Shown here: positions 48,858-62,324 of the stretch, piece after piece | How the letters are laid out: every line of letters starts with the position of its first letter | Position numbering within the stretch: position 1 is the stretch's first letter | Source of the DNA: Metopolophium dirhodum | Taxonomy: Eukaryota; Arthropoda; Insecta; Hemiptera; Aphididae | Direction of reading: 5' to 3' | Length of the DNA stretch: 64,000 bases | Assembly (NCBI RefSeq): GCF_019925205.1 | Contig: NC_083567.1 | Location: 2,046,001 to 2,110,000, forward strand | Notes under the pieces: model-generated | Told to the model about the DNA's origin: nothing | Databases searched by the model: none | The model's input: the letters and a program-made list of their open reading frames with translations, nothing else | Position numbers and translations under genes: made by a program

Positions 48858-50045
48858 TATATATATATAAATATATAACACATCGTATATGTATAGGTTT
48901 TAGAAAGGTATGTATAGGTTATAAATCGAAAAACAAAAATTTTGATTTAGTTGTTATTCAAAAATAAATAACAAAACCATTAAGATTTTACATTTTTACT
49001 GAATATTTATTTTATAGTATTTTATAGACATGATATTCTAAACACGTCTTTTAAAAATATTTTGCTTATTTTTTGAGCAATTTATAGACATTTAAAATTT
49101 TCTTATAGTGAATAATACCTATCGATTTATCTTCAAACTATTTAAGTTATTTTGTTGTAATTTAAATAAAATTCATCGTAAGGAATTAAATAGTTGAAAC
49201 TATTCACAATTTCGTAGTTAAATATTAAATATATATATATATTATTTTCTGTCTCATTTAAGATTAACTTCAGGCGGCCGCCGATTTTCGTCCGGTTTGG
49301 TCAGACTACGCCCCTTGATTAGTTACGCCATTCTGCGCAGAAGCACGCAGCTTAAGGTTACTCTTATTATATGAGATAGCGTAGGATAATATACAATATA
49401 ATTTTCAAAATATTTGGACTAATATATTAACTTATAAGTTAATCATACCATGAACCTGGTTCACATTATTGACTGTTCCATGGTTACGTAATACTGTTAT
49501 TATTGCTTATAAGTTATAAGATAATAAAAACAATATAATATATTATAATGATATAATATATATTATTATAATAATTTATAACTTATACCTGTATATACGA
49601 TGTTTTTGCCAAAACTTAGATAAGTACAGGTGACACGCCGTCGCTGTTCAAAATTGTTCTTGGTGTGTTTATCTATTTATGTATATAAAAGTGAATGTAC
49701 TTTTGTATGGGAGTATGGGACTTATACACTTACTGAAATTACTGAACCAATTGGCACCAACTTTTGCACACAATATATTCCTTGAGACTATAGCTTCATT
49801 TTTTAACGCCTAAAGGTTTATATATTGGTTACAGAAAATAAAATAGTTTTTAGGTAACTAATGGCAACTATATAAATAAAACAAACAAAATAGTAAGGAG
49901 CCTTTTCTAAAATCTATATAATATGTATACCTATTATATAATCGAACGTGTCCTGACTGACTGATCAACACAGAGCCTAAATTATGATAGCAATGGACTT
50001 GACATTTTCACAATACCTGTAGGTTTGTGCTACCATATTATGGTG

Positions 50046-50260
50046 GTTGTAACCAAAAACAGCACACTTATGATTTCGACCCCAAAAAGGTCGGTGGACA
50101 AAAACCGCACACTTTTTCGGTTTATTTTATAGCGAACTACAGCACATTATTTCTAGTGTCAAATAGAATAGATAAGACAATAAGATACTGTACAATTATC
50201 TCGCTAACACGTTCAAGTCTTTAGTTGGTTAAGACGAAAGCCGCAGTTTGGTTACACTTG
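50046..50260. mobile_element. possible MITE with TGTAACCAAA ends
   Basis: GTTGTAACCAAAAACAGCAC on the left and GCCGCAGTTTGGTTACACTTG on the right are imperfect inverted repeats. A related word, GGACAAAAACCGCACAC, lies inside. No target duplication is clear. Confidence 0.4.
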
Positions 50261-51829
50261 CTATATCATATATTACAATATATAATATGTATTATGTATA
50301 TTGTATACAAATAAATGGATGTTAGTCCGTCTATAATTTATAGACAGAAAATAAGACCTCAATAAGACGGTATATCAATAGATTCGTTGAGACTTTGAGC
50401 ATGTTTATAGCTTATTTTTTCAATCCCTATATGTAGCTAAAGGGTAGCTCAGACATCGGATTATTTTACGGCTCGCAAAAAAAAATAATATATTTTTTTG
50501 TTTATTTTCCGATTGGTAACATATTATATTACTATTATAATTCGTAGATAATATATGGCGTAAAAATATTTTTAAAAATATATTTATAAAAAACCCTATG
50601 GCACGGGCAACGCCGGATCGCCATTGATTACAGATGATAAAATATTTAATTGTACATAATTAGACACACTTCAGTAACTTATTATTTTTCGAATTAATAT
50701 AAGTACTACATTTTTCATACCTTTTTCATATTATAATAACTTACTAAATTAGATAATTAAAATACTATTACTTGGTTTTTGCAATGTGTTTTAGAAATTG
50801 TATCAATAATTAAACATTAGATTTATTCTTAGTTTATTGTACTTCTTAGTTTACAAAATTTTAATTAACTATGTATAGTATAACATACTCATACTCACTA
50901 ACAAAAATTAAATATTACATTTTTGTACTGCATAATATGTATTTATGCTATACAATTACGGAAAAAGACCACAATAAAAACTAAAGGAAAAAAGACACCG
51001 AAAAAAAAAAACCATGAAAATAAAAATCAAATTTTAGGTTTCTAAACATAAGTTATACCTATCTCTGTATATATTATAATATGCGTATAAAGTATAGGTA
51101 CTGTTTTTATACTATAGAGCAGATAATTTAGGTGCGAATAGGGGAGGGGAAGATTTAGGGGCTAGGTCCCCCAATAATGCCTTCAGCCCCCTAAACATTT
51201 TATAATTATTGTTTTAAGCTTATTCAGTATTATTAAATTAGGGCTATATAGGCTTATATAGTTTTTTATATGTTTTTAATTTGTAATTAGAAAATTAAAG
51301 AATTTATTTAATAAAATCAAAATGTGACCCCTAATTGCAAAATAAAAAAATGGTTTTTATTTTCATAATTTTTCTCCAGTGGTCTTTTTTTTGGTTTGTA
51401 ATGTTTTGTTTTTTTTATGGTTTTTTCCTTGGTTTATTTTCAGTTTACCATGCTATACACTTTAAAATTATAATTTATAAAATACAGTAAAAAATGTAAT
51501 TAAAGTTGAAATTTTATTCTGTATATTTTGACTTTTTTAATGCATGTTTGCAACATTTTTTATTGATATTTACAAAACAAAAGAACACAAAATCGTTTTT
51601 CATATGCAATGATTTATAATTGAATTCAAATTTAACACATCTATCCCATTGACCCACTCGACATCTACTGTATAAGTGTAGGTAAACAGGCGGGGACATA
51701 ACCTAACCTCATGATAGGTACAGAAATCAAAAACACATGTAAAACCGCTTTGCTCAGAATCTAATATTTATATTACTATAGACGTCTATAAATAGTTGTG
51801 TGAAGAATAGAATAATTTAATAATAAAAT

Positions 51830-52060
51830 AGTAGGTACCTACCACGATTGTTCATATTAAAATACTCATAACTTGTTTCAAGATAAAAATCTAAAAAAAA
51901 CCTTTGAGGTTTACTAGATAATACTCTTACTTCTAAATTTGATGATAGGTTAATTCGATTTCAACTTGGGTATATATGTATATTATGAATCATAACATAA
52001 AATGTATTATGTTATGCGTTTGTAAGACAGAGCCAATGCACGAGGGTGTAGCAATTATAA
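51830..52060. mobile_element. decayed AAGAGGAC-family MITE fragment
   Basis: It shares AGATAATACTCTTACTT with the element at 31978-32470, and has the family-like end words GCGTTTGTAAGACAGAG and AATGCACGAGGGTGTAGC. The terminal GAGGAC itself is lost. Confidence 0.4.
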
Positions 52061-55000
52061 GTACATATAAATCAGGCCTTATTATTGACTTAATGCAGAT
52101 CTAAGAGTTTATTTGTAAAATTGAGTATTGTAGGTCAATGTGACAATGGCCGGTATTATATAACGTACGTATCCCTCGATACCCATGACGACATGACGTT
52201 TTTCTGAGTATTATTATTTGTAGTGCATTAAATGTGTAAGGTATACTTGATAAAATCTAACTCCGCAAAGGTTAGGTTAGATTATGACTTATGAGTAGGT
52301 ATAATAGTTTAATAGTATAATATAATATGTAAATTGCTAATTGCTTTTTTGAAAAATTGAGTTCTCAAAAAGTTTGAGTTTCAATTCGTCACTCGGCAGA
52401 TTTCTATGGAAATTTCTTCGCAATAATTATATATTGTTTAAAATAAACTGAGTATCAAGTATGTATATTATATACCTACATAATAATGACCAATACAAAA
52501 AAAGCATATATTTATTATTACCAATTACTAAATTACCAAACCTATAATTATATTACAAACTACATTTTAGGAGTGGCTAACAATAAAGATAATGATAAAT
52601 ATTGTTATGCGTATGAAAAAAACATGAAAATAAATAAATATACATAGGTTACATAATATAATATTAATTAGAACAATTATAGCCTTTAAGTTCTATTGTT
52701 CTAAAGTAATTTTAAAAATTACTATTGTTAGAAATTAATTGCTGTATAATATGCTTATATCGAATGATAAGCTATTCTGTATATATTCATTTGTATGAAT
52801 TTGGCACATTATCTAAGTATTATGTATATGTAATATATATATATATGATATGCTACTTATATTATATTATTATAATTTTTAGTACTTGTATTAAATGAGT
52901 AAAAACAATAAAATATTGCTAGTGTTTATGTATTCTCGGATAATATTTTGTATTACTTACTGGGCTATTACTCTATTAAGTCTGCTATTATACCTACTAT
53001 TATGACAATAAGTAAAACGTAATACACGTAGGTATATAACCAATAACCACGTATTGCGATCAATTATGTAACGTATATTATGGAGAAACACCTACGGACT
53101 CGCCACCAGAGTCTTGCACTTGTACATTACGCACGACGCGTGTACAGTCTGCAAACCTCTATAAGAATTGGAATGTTTTGTGAATTTTAGTCTATATTTG
53201 CGGTGTAAATTTATTTTTATTTTTAAATTATAATTTATATTATTAACAATGTGTACCAATGATACCGATATTACAACAGTGTTGTCGTAGGTATTATAAT
53301 ATATGTATTGGCAGTTTATGCGTTGAAACCAACTGTGTATACCTCTATTGGAGATTATCGCTGTACATTATGCGTAGGTACATGCAAATGCATATAGTTA
53401 TGTATCTATATAATAATAATAGGTAATATAAACATAGCCATACAAATTAGAAACTTAATGTTTAAATCGAAAATTAACAAAAGCATTTATAATTTGTTGA
53501 TCAGCCGATGTTGTGTGGTCTGGCGGCTGTGGCGCGCGAGCATTGCATACGACTACAATATAACTTATAAGAGTATAAGACATACCTAACCACGTTGGCG
53601 TGTCGAAAACATCGATTGCGTTTAAATTATTACAATTTTTATTATTTCCATTCACATTTCATTATTGTATAGTATAATATTATATATTGGTGTAATAATA
53701 TAGGACAAAATATGATGAATGAACAATACAATTTACCTAGCTTTTCATCACATCACAAATTTGACGTTAATACTCGTCATAATATTCAAAATTATTGTTC
53801 TAACCAACTCCACACCACTGCGCACAATACGATTTGTTCGTTCGTGAGTAAAGTTTGAGCTTTATAATACAAACACGCAAGTACCTATTATTTACGTGTT
53901 TAAATTAAAAACTTTCATGGTGCCTACCTACTTGCTGCAGGTTACTGCACATGTGTAAATGTGTGATATTGACTTATAATATGTGTTAAGTGTATAACAT
54001 TAAATTTTTTTTTTTTTTGCTCCGGTATGGGTGCAAACATTTTTCCCACCACTGTATATAATTACTGTCGAGAACTGCAATTGTGATTTAACATTGTCTC
54101 CCTCCACAAAAATTAATGGTAATATTATACATACGCGCTTAATCTCAACATAAATACCGCAAGAGTGTTATGTAACAGTTTAAAAATCACTCATCCGACC
54201 ATATTCGATTAAAACGATCCGTCTGAAGTATTAAACTCAACTCAGCTGGCTCGTATAACAATGTAACAGCAACGACTCACATGCAGCTATAGTGCACTAT
54301 GTACGCCATAATATTGTATTAAAATAATAGTATCGTAGGCGTACCCACTCGGTGGTATACCCACGCGCGAATAGTGCCTATATTATATTCACAAGCACAT
54401 TGCACGTCGACTACCTAGACCATAGAGTTATTTTCTATAAAATTGTATAATTGAACACTTTTAGATACCTACATGCAACTCCTTCAAATGCTCGTTCTAT
54501 ATAGTTCTATTATACACAATATACATAACAATATAAACGAATTCATCATGACGTGTGTGCATATAAATCATGTAGACATCTACGTTGTATTATTGTATAT
54601 GCACGCATTAAACAAAGTTCAAATATTTTTATTCACATTACATACATAGATAGATACATATATATTTTGAGGTACTTACATCGACTGGTAAAATTTTCCG
54701 GGTACGCACATAATATGTAATCATTATTCGACAAACAATGAAGAATAAACAGTCTATGTGATTGTGCGAGCGGTTTTCCTATATACTTTGTTGATGCATT
54801 ATATACAGGGATAGACAGAAATAACAACAATTAAAACAATAATTTTTCTGGATTAACAATTTATTTATCATCCTCTATATTGCTACCCACTCAGTATCTA
54901 CATAGGTATTCAAAATTCAACACAAAGCTAAATGCAATATTATAATATTATTGGTTATATAATGTAAATAACAGGTGGCATACGCCGGGTATAATAATAC

Positions 55001-55426
55001 AAAATGTTGGTTTTTCAAAATGATCTATTATACAATGTGTTGTCGATTTTAGGGATAACCGATGAGCAATATCATTCGGAAAAATGTTTGTTAAATTACA
55101 TTCGAAATCATACTGATACGAAAAATTTTATTTAATACTCGTATATGCGATATATATGCGGTATAATCGGACTATTGATGACGTAGTTTGTGCTGAAAAA
55201 TATATATACATACCCTATATATTATGAATGTATTGCATATTGCACTTGCACGTACAACATTAATCGATTGTGCGTAATCATAATAGATTCGAATTAGACG
55301 AGATTCGCGAAGTATTATATAATTCATAATTTGTTTATCCTTGTTGTTCTACTGGTGTATATATACTGCGCGGGTAGTATAATAATAATATTATTATTTC
55401 TGTACATCTTAATCCTGCACCTGCGC

Positions 55427-55576
55427 CGCATAGGCATAGCGTGATGAATTTACATGAGGGATATATATTATATTCTATAAAAATTTAACTAAAAAAAATG
55501 TACAAGGGGGATGGGGGTTAAACAAAATTCTGAGGGGGCTAAGGCCCACTTAGCCCCCTTCCGTTCAATGCCTATG
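55427..55576. mobile_element. 150-bp hAT-like MITE
   Basis: CGCATAGGCATAGCG on the left and CAATGCCTATG on the right are inverted. The 8-bp flanks ACCTGCGC (55419-55426) and ACCTGCAC (55577-55584) match at seven of eight positions. The interior has GGGGGATGGGGG and GGGGGCTAAGGCCC tracts. Confidence 0.6.
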
Positions 55577-55599
55577 ACCTGCACAGGTTCTTCCCGGGA

Positions 55600-55790
55600 A
55601 TTTCGTATGGTTGTCAAACGATTGTTATTATAGTGGTGCTGGACTCCCACTGACTCGGCGGCGGCGACCTCTGTTCGTATGAAAAATAGTGTTACGTAAG
55701 AACATCGTGCAACCGCCGATGGATGACAGTGACTACTGCGACGACCTTGATCGTTGTTACCGGAACCCGCTCGTCCCCAAAACTATTTAC
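55600..55790 (+). other. GC-richer stretch, possible unrecognised exon
   Basis: After about 10 kb of AT-rich DNA, this segment has a CGGCGGCGGCG run and an open frame from 55689 whose first 34 codons read as acidic, mixed peptide (PPMDDSDYCDDLDRCYRNP). No splice donor of good quality follows. The frame then turns into low-complexity Tyr/Thr text. I do not recognise a domain. It may be a 5' exon of a gene starting here, or chance. Confidence 0.2.
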
Positions 55791-58700
55791 ACACAAAACA
55801 ACGTACCTATACTATACACACAATATTATTCTACAATTTACTACTACACACAATTTATAATTTATTTATTCCACAGTGACGACCACTTAGTACGTATACA
55901 GTGTGCGAACATCGACAATATTCTCGGTTATCGGTGTCTTACAAACGTGCAATCGACACGAAGCTCGTATTTAAAATCGCCTTATATAATAAGTTGCTTT
56001 ATGTTTGTGTTTTCTGGGTCGTGGGGCCATTTGTTTTGTTAACTAATTCAGTAATCGACTGCAGATGCGGATTTTCACTTCAAAGTCAACCTACCTGTAG
56101 CTCTAGGTATCAATCATAATATTATGTTTGTTGATACATTACGATAATTTATGTATAAAAGGAACACGAATATCATCATTTTTGTTGTCTATAATATTAT
56201 TGTCTGTGTTTTTTTGAAAAGTTTTTCAACAATTCGTCGGCATTCTTCCTATGTACGAGTTGATGAAACAGGGAAGGAGTATATGCATATATAATATACC
56301 GTATCCCTGCCCAATAAATACAAAATTATTTTTTTGTACCTATATATTGTCATGTCCATAGACCGCATTGTCCTGTATGATACCCGAACAGGCGCAACTG
56401 CAGCACGACTTTTATATAAGACGTAGGTATAAGTAAAATACGTATAGGTACCTATTGAATTACGCATGTTTTCCTATACCTCTATACCCCGGGGCCTGTT
56501 GGCTATAGTGGATTTTACATAATACATTAATACATAATAATAATAATAATATAGTGCATTGTACATGCGTAGTGTTGCAGTGGTATTAGCAATGAGCGTC
56601 GTAATTGTTTAAGCGACCGCCGCCGTAGGTGTTTTAGTGTTTGAGTGATATAACTCCGTAGTCCGTTGTCGTTGGGGTTTGGTTGATATAATTTCACAAT
56701 ACTGTGTACGGGCTATATCAATACATATTAGACATTTATACCTAATTCATGTATAGAACTATAACTAGTGTTTGAAAATTTCATGAAATTTAAAAAAGTG
56801 AAATATTTCAGTATTTTAATACATTTTGTTTTATTCTTAAATAAGTTTCATATTAACATATGATTGTCATAAATCACCTTCATAACTGTATGCTACCTAT
56901 ATGTATACCCAACCTTTGGTATTATACATTTAAAATGGTATTCAACATTTTTAAATATTTTAATGTTTAAATGATACAAGTATAGGTATACAATATTATA
57001 CATGTATATTGTATACCTACTGAATTCTTACATTAGAATTAAGAACACTATTGAACAATGTGTTAAAAAAAAAAAATAAATTGTGTTTTTATTTGTGTTA
57101 AAAAAAGTTTCAATGTTTCACGTTTTTGTGAAATATTTCACCATATAGTGAAATATTTCATACTTCAAATACTAACTATAACATTACACAAAAAGTGAAA
57201 AACCAATTTGTTATATTTAATCCCTAGATAGAAATACGTTTTTGATGAACTGCGCATGTGGATACCGGATACTTATCATGGCTATATTATGCTTATAAAA
57301 GCGCGGCTGTTAACATTATTAATTGAATTATTAAATTTAATTAAATAAGTCATAGCAACTGTATATTAAATGAAACTTTAAAAAACGTATAGTTTACAAT
57401 GGCTCCGTGAATTCGATAATTAGTTTTAAAAAACTAAAAATATTAATGTGCCTTATTTCATAACTGCAATTAATTTAATTTGCATTAATTACTAATAAAA
57501 AATATGTCAATTCTATTAATTCTTATTATTTACAATACGTCATAGGTATAATAATGTCCACTTGCTATAAATCATAATACTTATACAAGAATTTATTATT
57601 ATTACTTTTTTTAGAATCTTTTATTATTAATGTACTATTCATGTTTTTTACTCAAATGTGTTAATGTATTTTTGTCTTACATAATGTATAAACTAGATAA
57701 AGTCTAATTAATAATATGCATTGAGCAGTAATAAAAAGAAAAACACACACATAATTGTTACAATCTGATGTTGATTTAATAAATGAAAAATAATAATAGG
57801 AATACAAAATAGAAGAATATTAAATAATAACATTAAAATTATGTTTTAATAATCATTTGTTATAAGTCTAAATACCGGGTTTAATTGCGTAAAAAATAAG
57901 TCAAAATTGTACGCAAAATTGCAATGAAAATGTATCAAAATAATTTTGCAATTATTGCAATTATTGCAGTATAAATATATTAAAATTGCAATGAATAACA
58001 CAAAGTTACAATCATATAATATCATATATAAATAAATAAATATTTAATATATAAATGTTAATTACTTACTTAAATCAATCGCTAAATGCAGAAAGGGCAC
58101 ATGTCCAAGTTTTAAAATTTTCCAGAAAACACAAAAAACTTAATATATCTGAAAAAAATTGAATTACAAATTGTATTTTATAGAAGAATATAGTTTAAGA
58201 CATGGTATACATGTTTCTACAATCACTTTAAGAAACATAATTAAACTGTAGGTATCTGAAGGACTTGTGCCGTTTATGCTTCAAATTACCATTTATATTT
58301 CAAAAATAACCGTTTTCTTATAAATAAGTAGCTTTAATATGCATAAAAATTTAAATGACATGATTAAATAATATACAGTAGATTATGTACTAATTTTGAG
58401 TCACAAATATTTGATATCTTTTAAATAATTATAAATTTAATTATAGAAATATATTATGTTTCTATTTTTAATAGCATGATGATTGATGGACATTAACAAA
58501 TTACAGAATTATAAAATAGTATAAAAAAATAATATTATAAAAAGTATTTAAAAATTAGAATATATTATTTTCTGAATTAAAATTTATAATTATTATCTGA
58601 ATTATGTTTTTGAACATTTTATCGAATGTTACTTAAAATATGTTTATATAATAAAAAAGTACTTCAACGTTTACTGGACTTGTTATCGGTACTTATTTAA

Positions 58701-59510
58701 TAATTTAAAATTTGGCGTTATATATCTATTATTATCATTATGATTTCCTGCCATAACCTCAGAGTAAGTTTCATTATATCCTTAATTTTTGTAAATGACA
58801 TATTTGGCCAATAAATTATTATTATCGATATACCTAATAATAATATCACGGAACTATCGTATGAAAGTATCTATGTAGAACGCTTCTCTAGTATTAATAG
58901 AAAACCATAATGTTATTAATTTTCCATTTCAAATTGTATACGAATACAATATCTTACTGTAGTTTTTATACCTTGTAAATAACGCATATCTAGTTTATTT
59001 TTAGTTGTAAGTATAATTCAACATTTATATAGTTGTTGGTTTAATATCCATGGGTTATATATTATACATATAATATTATTCCATACAAAAAAATCCTGAT
59101 GGTTAGAAAATTTATATTTAAATAAAATGTATCTTTGTTCAAAAAAAATTTGCTAAATATGCTTGTAATTATATAGGTAAGCAAAAATAAAAATAAAACT
59201 GTAAAAAATAATTGTTTAATTAGCATAATTATTTATAAAAATTACTTAGTAATATTTATTTTGTTACATGTTAAAATAAACAAACACAGTGTATGCATGT
59301 AAATTATTTTTCATTGATATACCTATTTAATATGAAATGTTACCAGTATGGCAATATTCTTAAAGTTCAGTTAGAAAAATATGATATTTTATCGAATTGC
59401 TTTCCAATAAAATAGATACATGCATGTCGTTATTTCAAATTACTAAAATTGTTTCGTTAGTTAAATAATATTATAATAAGTGGACAATTTAAAATTATAT
59501 TTAAAAAGCG

Positions 59511-62227
59511 GGTAAGTTGGTGTCGCTCTGCTGTACAGTAAGTTACAAGCGGGTCACTGTAACGGATGGTGATAAATTTGAATTCAGTGATACAATATCA
59601 TTGTATATTTGTATATACATACGAAAGATGATTCTGAAGCGGAGATGGTTTGTCGGCATAGGATATTTTATATTTTATATTATAATTATATTGGTACTAT
59701 GAATACGGTAACCGGTAAGTTGAATTGATATTAATTAATCATATTCGTATATAATAATATAGTTTAGAAGTTTCAAGTACTCACTAATAATATTTTTATA
59801 TTATAAAACAAAACCAAAATCATTCTTCTACGTTTAAATATCCAATTTCTTCCAAATTTAAACTTCAAATAACTATGGAAAACTGTGTTTAAATATTTTT
59901 TAGATTTTTTGATTACAGTGTGAACTACTAACGTTGTTTTACATTTTCAATCCTTAGGTATAAAAATTCGCAAATTATTTTTTAACTAAAATAAAAACTA
60001 ATTTTATCAAAATTTGAACTTTAAATGCTTATAAAAAAATGTCATGCCAATGTATTTTTTTTTTTTAGTTAACCCGCGGAAACTTAGGCCATTGGGTGGT
60101 TTTTAAACTGTAGGGGAGGGAACAGTAGGCGTAAACACATGTGTGTAGTTTTGGCAGATTTTCAAGTGGGCCCTCGTAGGTATCTGCCATGCCCGGGTAG
60201 GCATGTTAGTTAGTCAATGTATTTTTAATATTTTTAAACTGCTATATTGTAATAATGTGATAGGAACTTTGTATTACATTTTGAAATTTCTTAGTGCAAT
60301 GAATGAAACTGTATTGACATTTATAGAAAAAAAATAACGACAGTTGACAATTGAAAATGACTGCAAACAGCTCAAAACTTTGAAGTAATTCGTAGTAATT
60401 TATAGTTATTCGTTTTTGAATTACAACAAAATAAGAAATTTGCTCAATGAGAATTCGAGTACCTATCCAATGTTGTACAAATTTGAACTTCAAACACTTA
60501 TACAAATTAATTTGACTTTCTGGTAGGCATTTTTTAGTTGATCAAATTAGACAAACTTATGAGGAAATGAGAAACCTTGTATTAAATTTTCAAATCTTGG
60601 ATATAAAATATAAATGAAAATTTCTAACTCAAAATAATTTGCGGATTTGCTTGAACTTACGAATTTTGCAAAATTCTAACTTCAGGCACCCATAAAAAAA
60701 TATTATGAATTTACGCTTAACTTTTTTTTTAATTTCCACTTACAACAACTTATTTTTTGGCCGAGCAAAAATGTTTTTATCAACATTTATTTTTTTTAAA
60801 AAAAATTATAATAATTGAAAATTCCATATGTTTATAAATAGTTTAACACGAGTCAAAGTATTTTGAAAATTACATGGTGTATAGAAAATGCTAACATAAA
60901 TATTCAGTGAACATTTTATGTAATCAAAAACCGATTTCGCGTAAAAATCCTAGTTTTTCCTTAATTTTTTTAATCCTTAGTTTTTCCCTGCGCTTTTGGA
61001 AGTTACTGACAGTTTTAAATGTTGACCTCCCGAATGCATCTACTAGATTCACTTTTCAATCGGAAAAGATACTGAAGTTAAAAATTGAAGCATTATTTCA
61101 ACTGCTTATCGTGTACACAGACATCACAAAAAATAAAATAGTAAAAACACACTTAATTATTGTAAAATCAATACATTTATCGCTTTGTTTGGCCTTTAAA
61201 ATTAATATTTTGGTATATATTATCATTAATCTGTACTTCTGCAATATTCGGCTTCTTTTTCCAATGAAAATGAATTATATAACAGTATAGTTTTCAATTG
61301 TGATGCAATTGTACACAGATTACAAAATATTACAATTGCACACTTATTATAAAACTACTAATTAGTAATTTTACTAAGCATCTATCAATGCATCTAATGT
61401 GTTGTGTATCTTTTATAATGATTATGATGATTATGTTATAACTATATATTGGGATATGTAAATATCAAAATCCATTTATAATATAAAAAATGCACCTATA
61501 TTTGCCATACATAAGTGCATTTTAGACTATAGATACATTCAGTCTTCAAAATTTACTTATTTGAGGATATATTATGATTAGTGCGATTATTACATATTTT
61601 AACATAAAAATATCCTAATTTAAATTGATTATTTTCAATAAGCAATAATATATGCCACCTATTGGTACCTAAATTTTATTTATACTTAAATATGATTATT
61701 TAATTAAACTTCATTAAACTCAAGTTTGGGGTAGGGATATTTATTTACGTCATATAGACTCTTGCATATCTAAATGGACTTCTACGTTGAGATTTTACAC
61801 CTATGTCGACTCCTCCTTTAATACTTCTAATACGCCTACTATCACAACGCATACTCATATTATAAATTATATAAGGTGCATATTAATATATTATCAAGTT
61901 ATACGTTTCTCTATTTCAATTTATTATTTTTATACTCTTAGCATTCATTGCTGTTTAGCTTTATTAATATATATTTTATTAAATATTTATGTTTCAATAA
62001 GAAAGTGAATCTAGTTGGTACTTTGGGGCGGTAAAAATTACTTTATTCACAATGATATCATCGAATATACTTGGTAATATCATAGGCTGACTGACTGTTT
62101 TCGCTCAGAATCGTTTTTCTTATACAATGATATTATATCAGTGAATTCATATTTAACACCATCCATTACAGTGACCTACTTGTAACCTACTGTACAGCAG
62201 AGCGACATCCACTTCCCCACCTTTTTA
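59511..62227. mobile_element. complete copy of aphid GATTCTGAGCGGAGAC repeat element
   Basis: The long terminal inverted repeats are clear. The left (about 59511-59680) has GTCGCTCTGCTGTACAGTAA, GGTCACTGTAA.GGATGGTG, TACAATATCATTGTAT and GATTCTGAAGCGGAGA; the right (about 62085-62227) carries the same words inverted. The interior of about 2.4 kb has no transposase and matches the partial copies at 4.2, 34.3, 36.8, 48.9 and 63.2 kb. A SINE-like insert interrupts it at 60060-60214. It is a non-autonomous DNA transposon of unknown superfamily; the target duplication is not clear. Confidence 0.8.
60060..60214 (-). mobile_element. SINE-like retroposon with 12-bp TSD
   Basis: This 155-bp insert is bounded by CAATGTATTTTT at 60048-60059 and 60215-60226. 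The plus strand starts with a T-run (poly(A) on the minus strand). The body is GC-richer, with CCCGCGGAAACTTAGG, AGGGGAGGGAACAGTAGG and GCCCGGGTAGGCATG. GGCAGAT (60153-60159) can pair with ATCTGCC (60182-60188). I see no clear tRNA A/B boxes, so the parent RNA is unknown. Confidence 0.8.
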
Positions 62228-62324
62228 ATAATTTATACTTTTTTTTTTTTCCTGTTTGAACCGACGGCGTCGCGGGAACTGCTTTCGCATTGCTTCCGCG
62301 ACGCCGCCATAATAATTTATACTT
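62226..62324 (-). mobile_element. retroposed small GC-rich RNA-like sequence with 15-bp TSD
   Basis: The 69-bp insert at 62241-62309 lies between exact copies of TAATAATTTATACTT at 62226-62240 and 62310-62324. On the minus strand it reads TGGCGGCGTCGCGGAAGC, a short loop region, then TTCCCGCGACGCCGTCGGTT, CAAACAGG and a poly(A) run of about ten. CGGCGTCGCGG and CCGCGACGCCG form an 11-bp perfect stem. GGTTCAAA near the tail resembles a pol III B box. It is most likely a short or 5'-truncated SINE or other small-RNA retrocopy. Confidence 0.75.

Larger units (their letters stand above)
45798..59510. other. gene-free repeat-rich region
   Basis: No supported gene was seen. It holds a decayed LINE with a 259-bp tandem duplication (46180-47170), a mariner-like MITE (48618-48857), a degenerate repeat-family piece (about 48940-49220), a possible MITE (50046-50260), a decayed AAGAGGAC MITE (about 51830-52060), a hAT MITE (55427-55576) and one GC-richer stretch of unknown nature (55600-55790). 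Between these lie several kilobases of plain AT-rich DNA, for example 52.1-54.9 kb and 56.7-59.5 kb. Confidence 0.5.

Noticed and set aside
60907..61290. 127-codon frame
   Set aside because: It lies inside the non-coding repeat element, is hydrophobic low-complexity text, and is not preserved in the paralogous copies.
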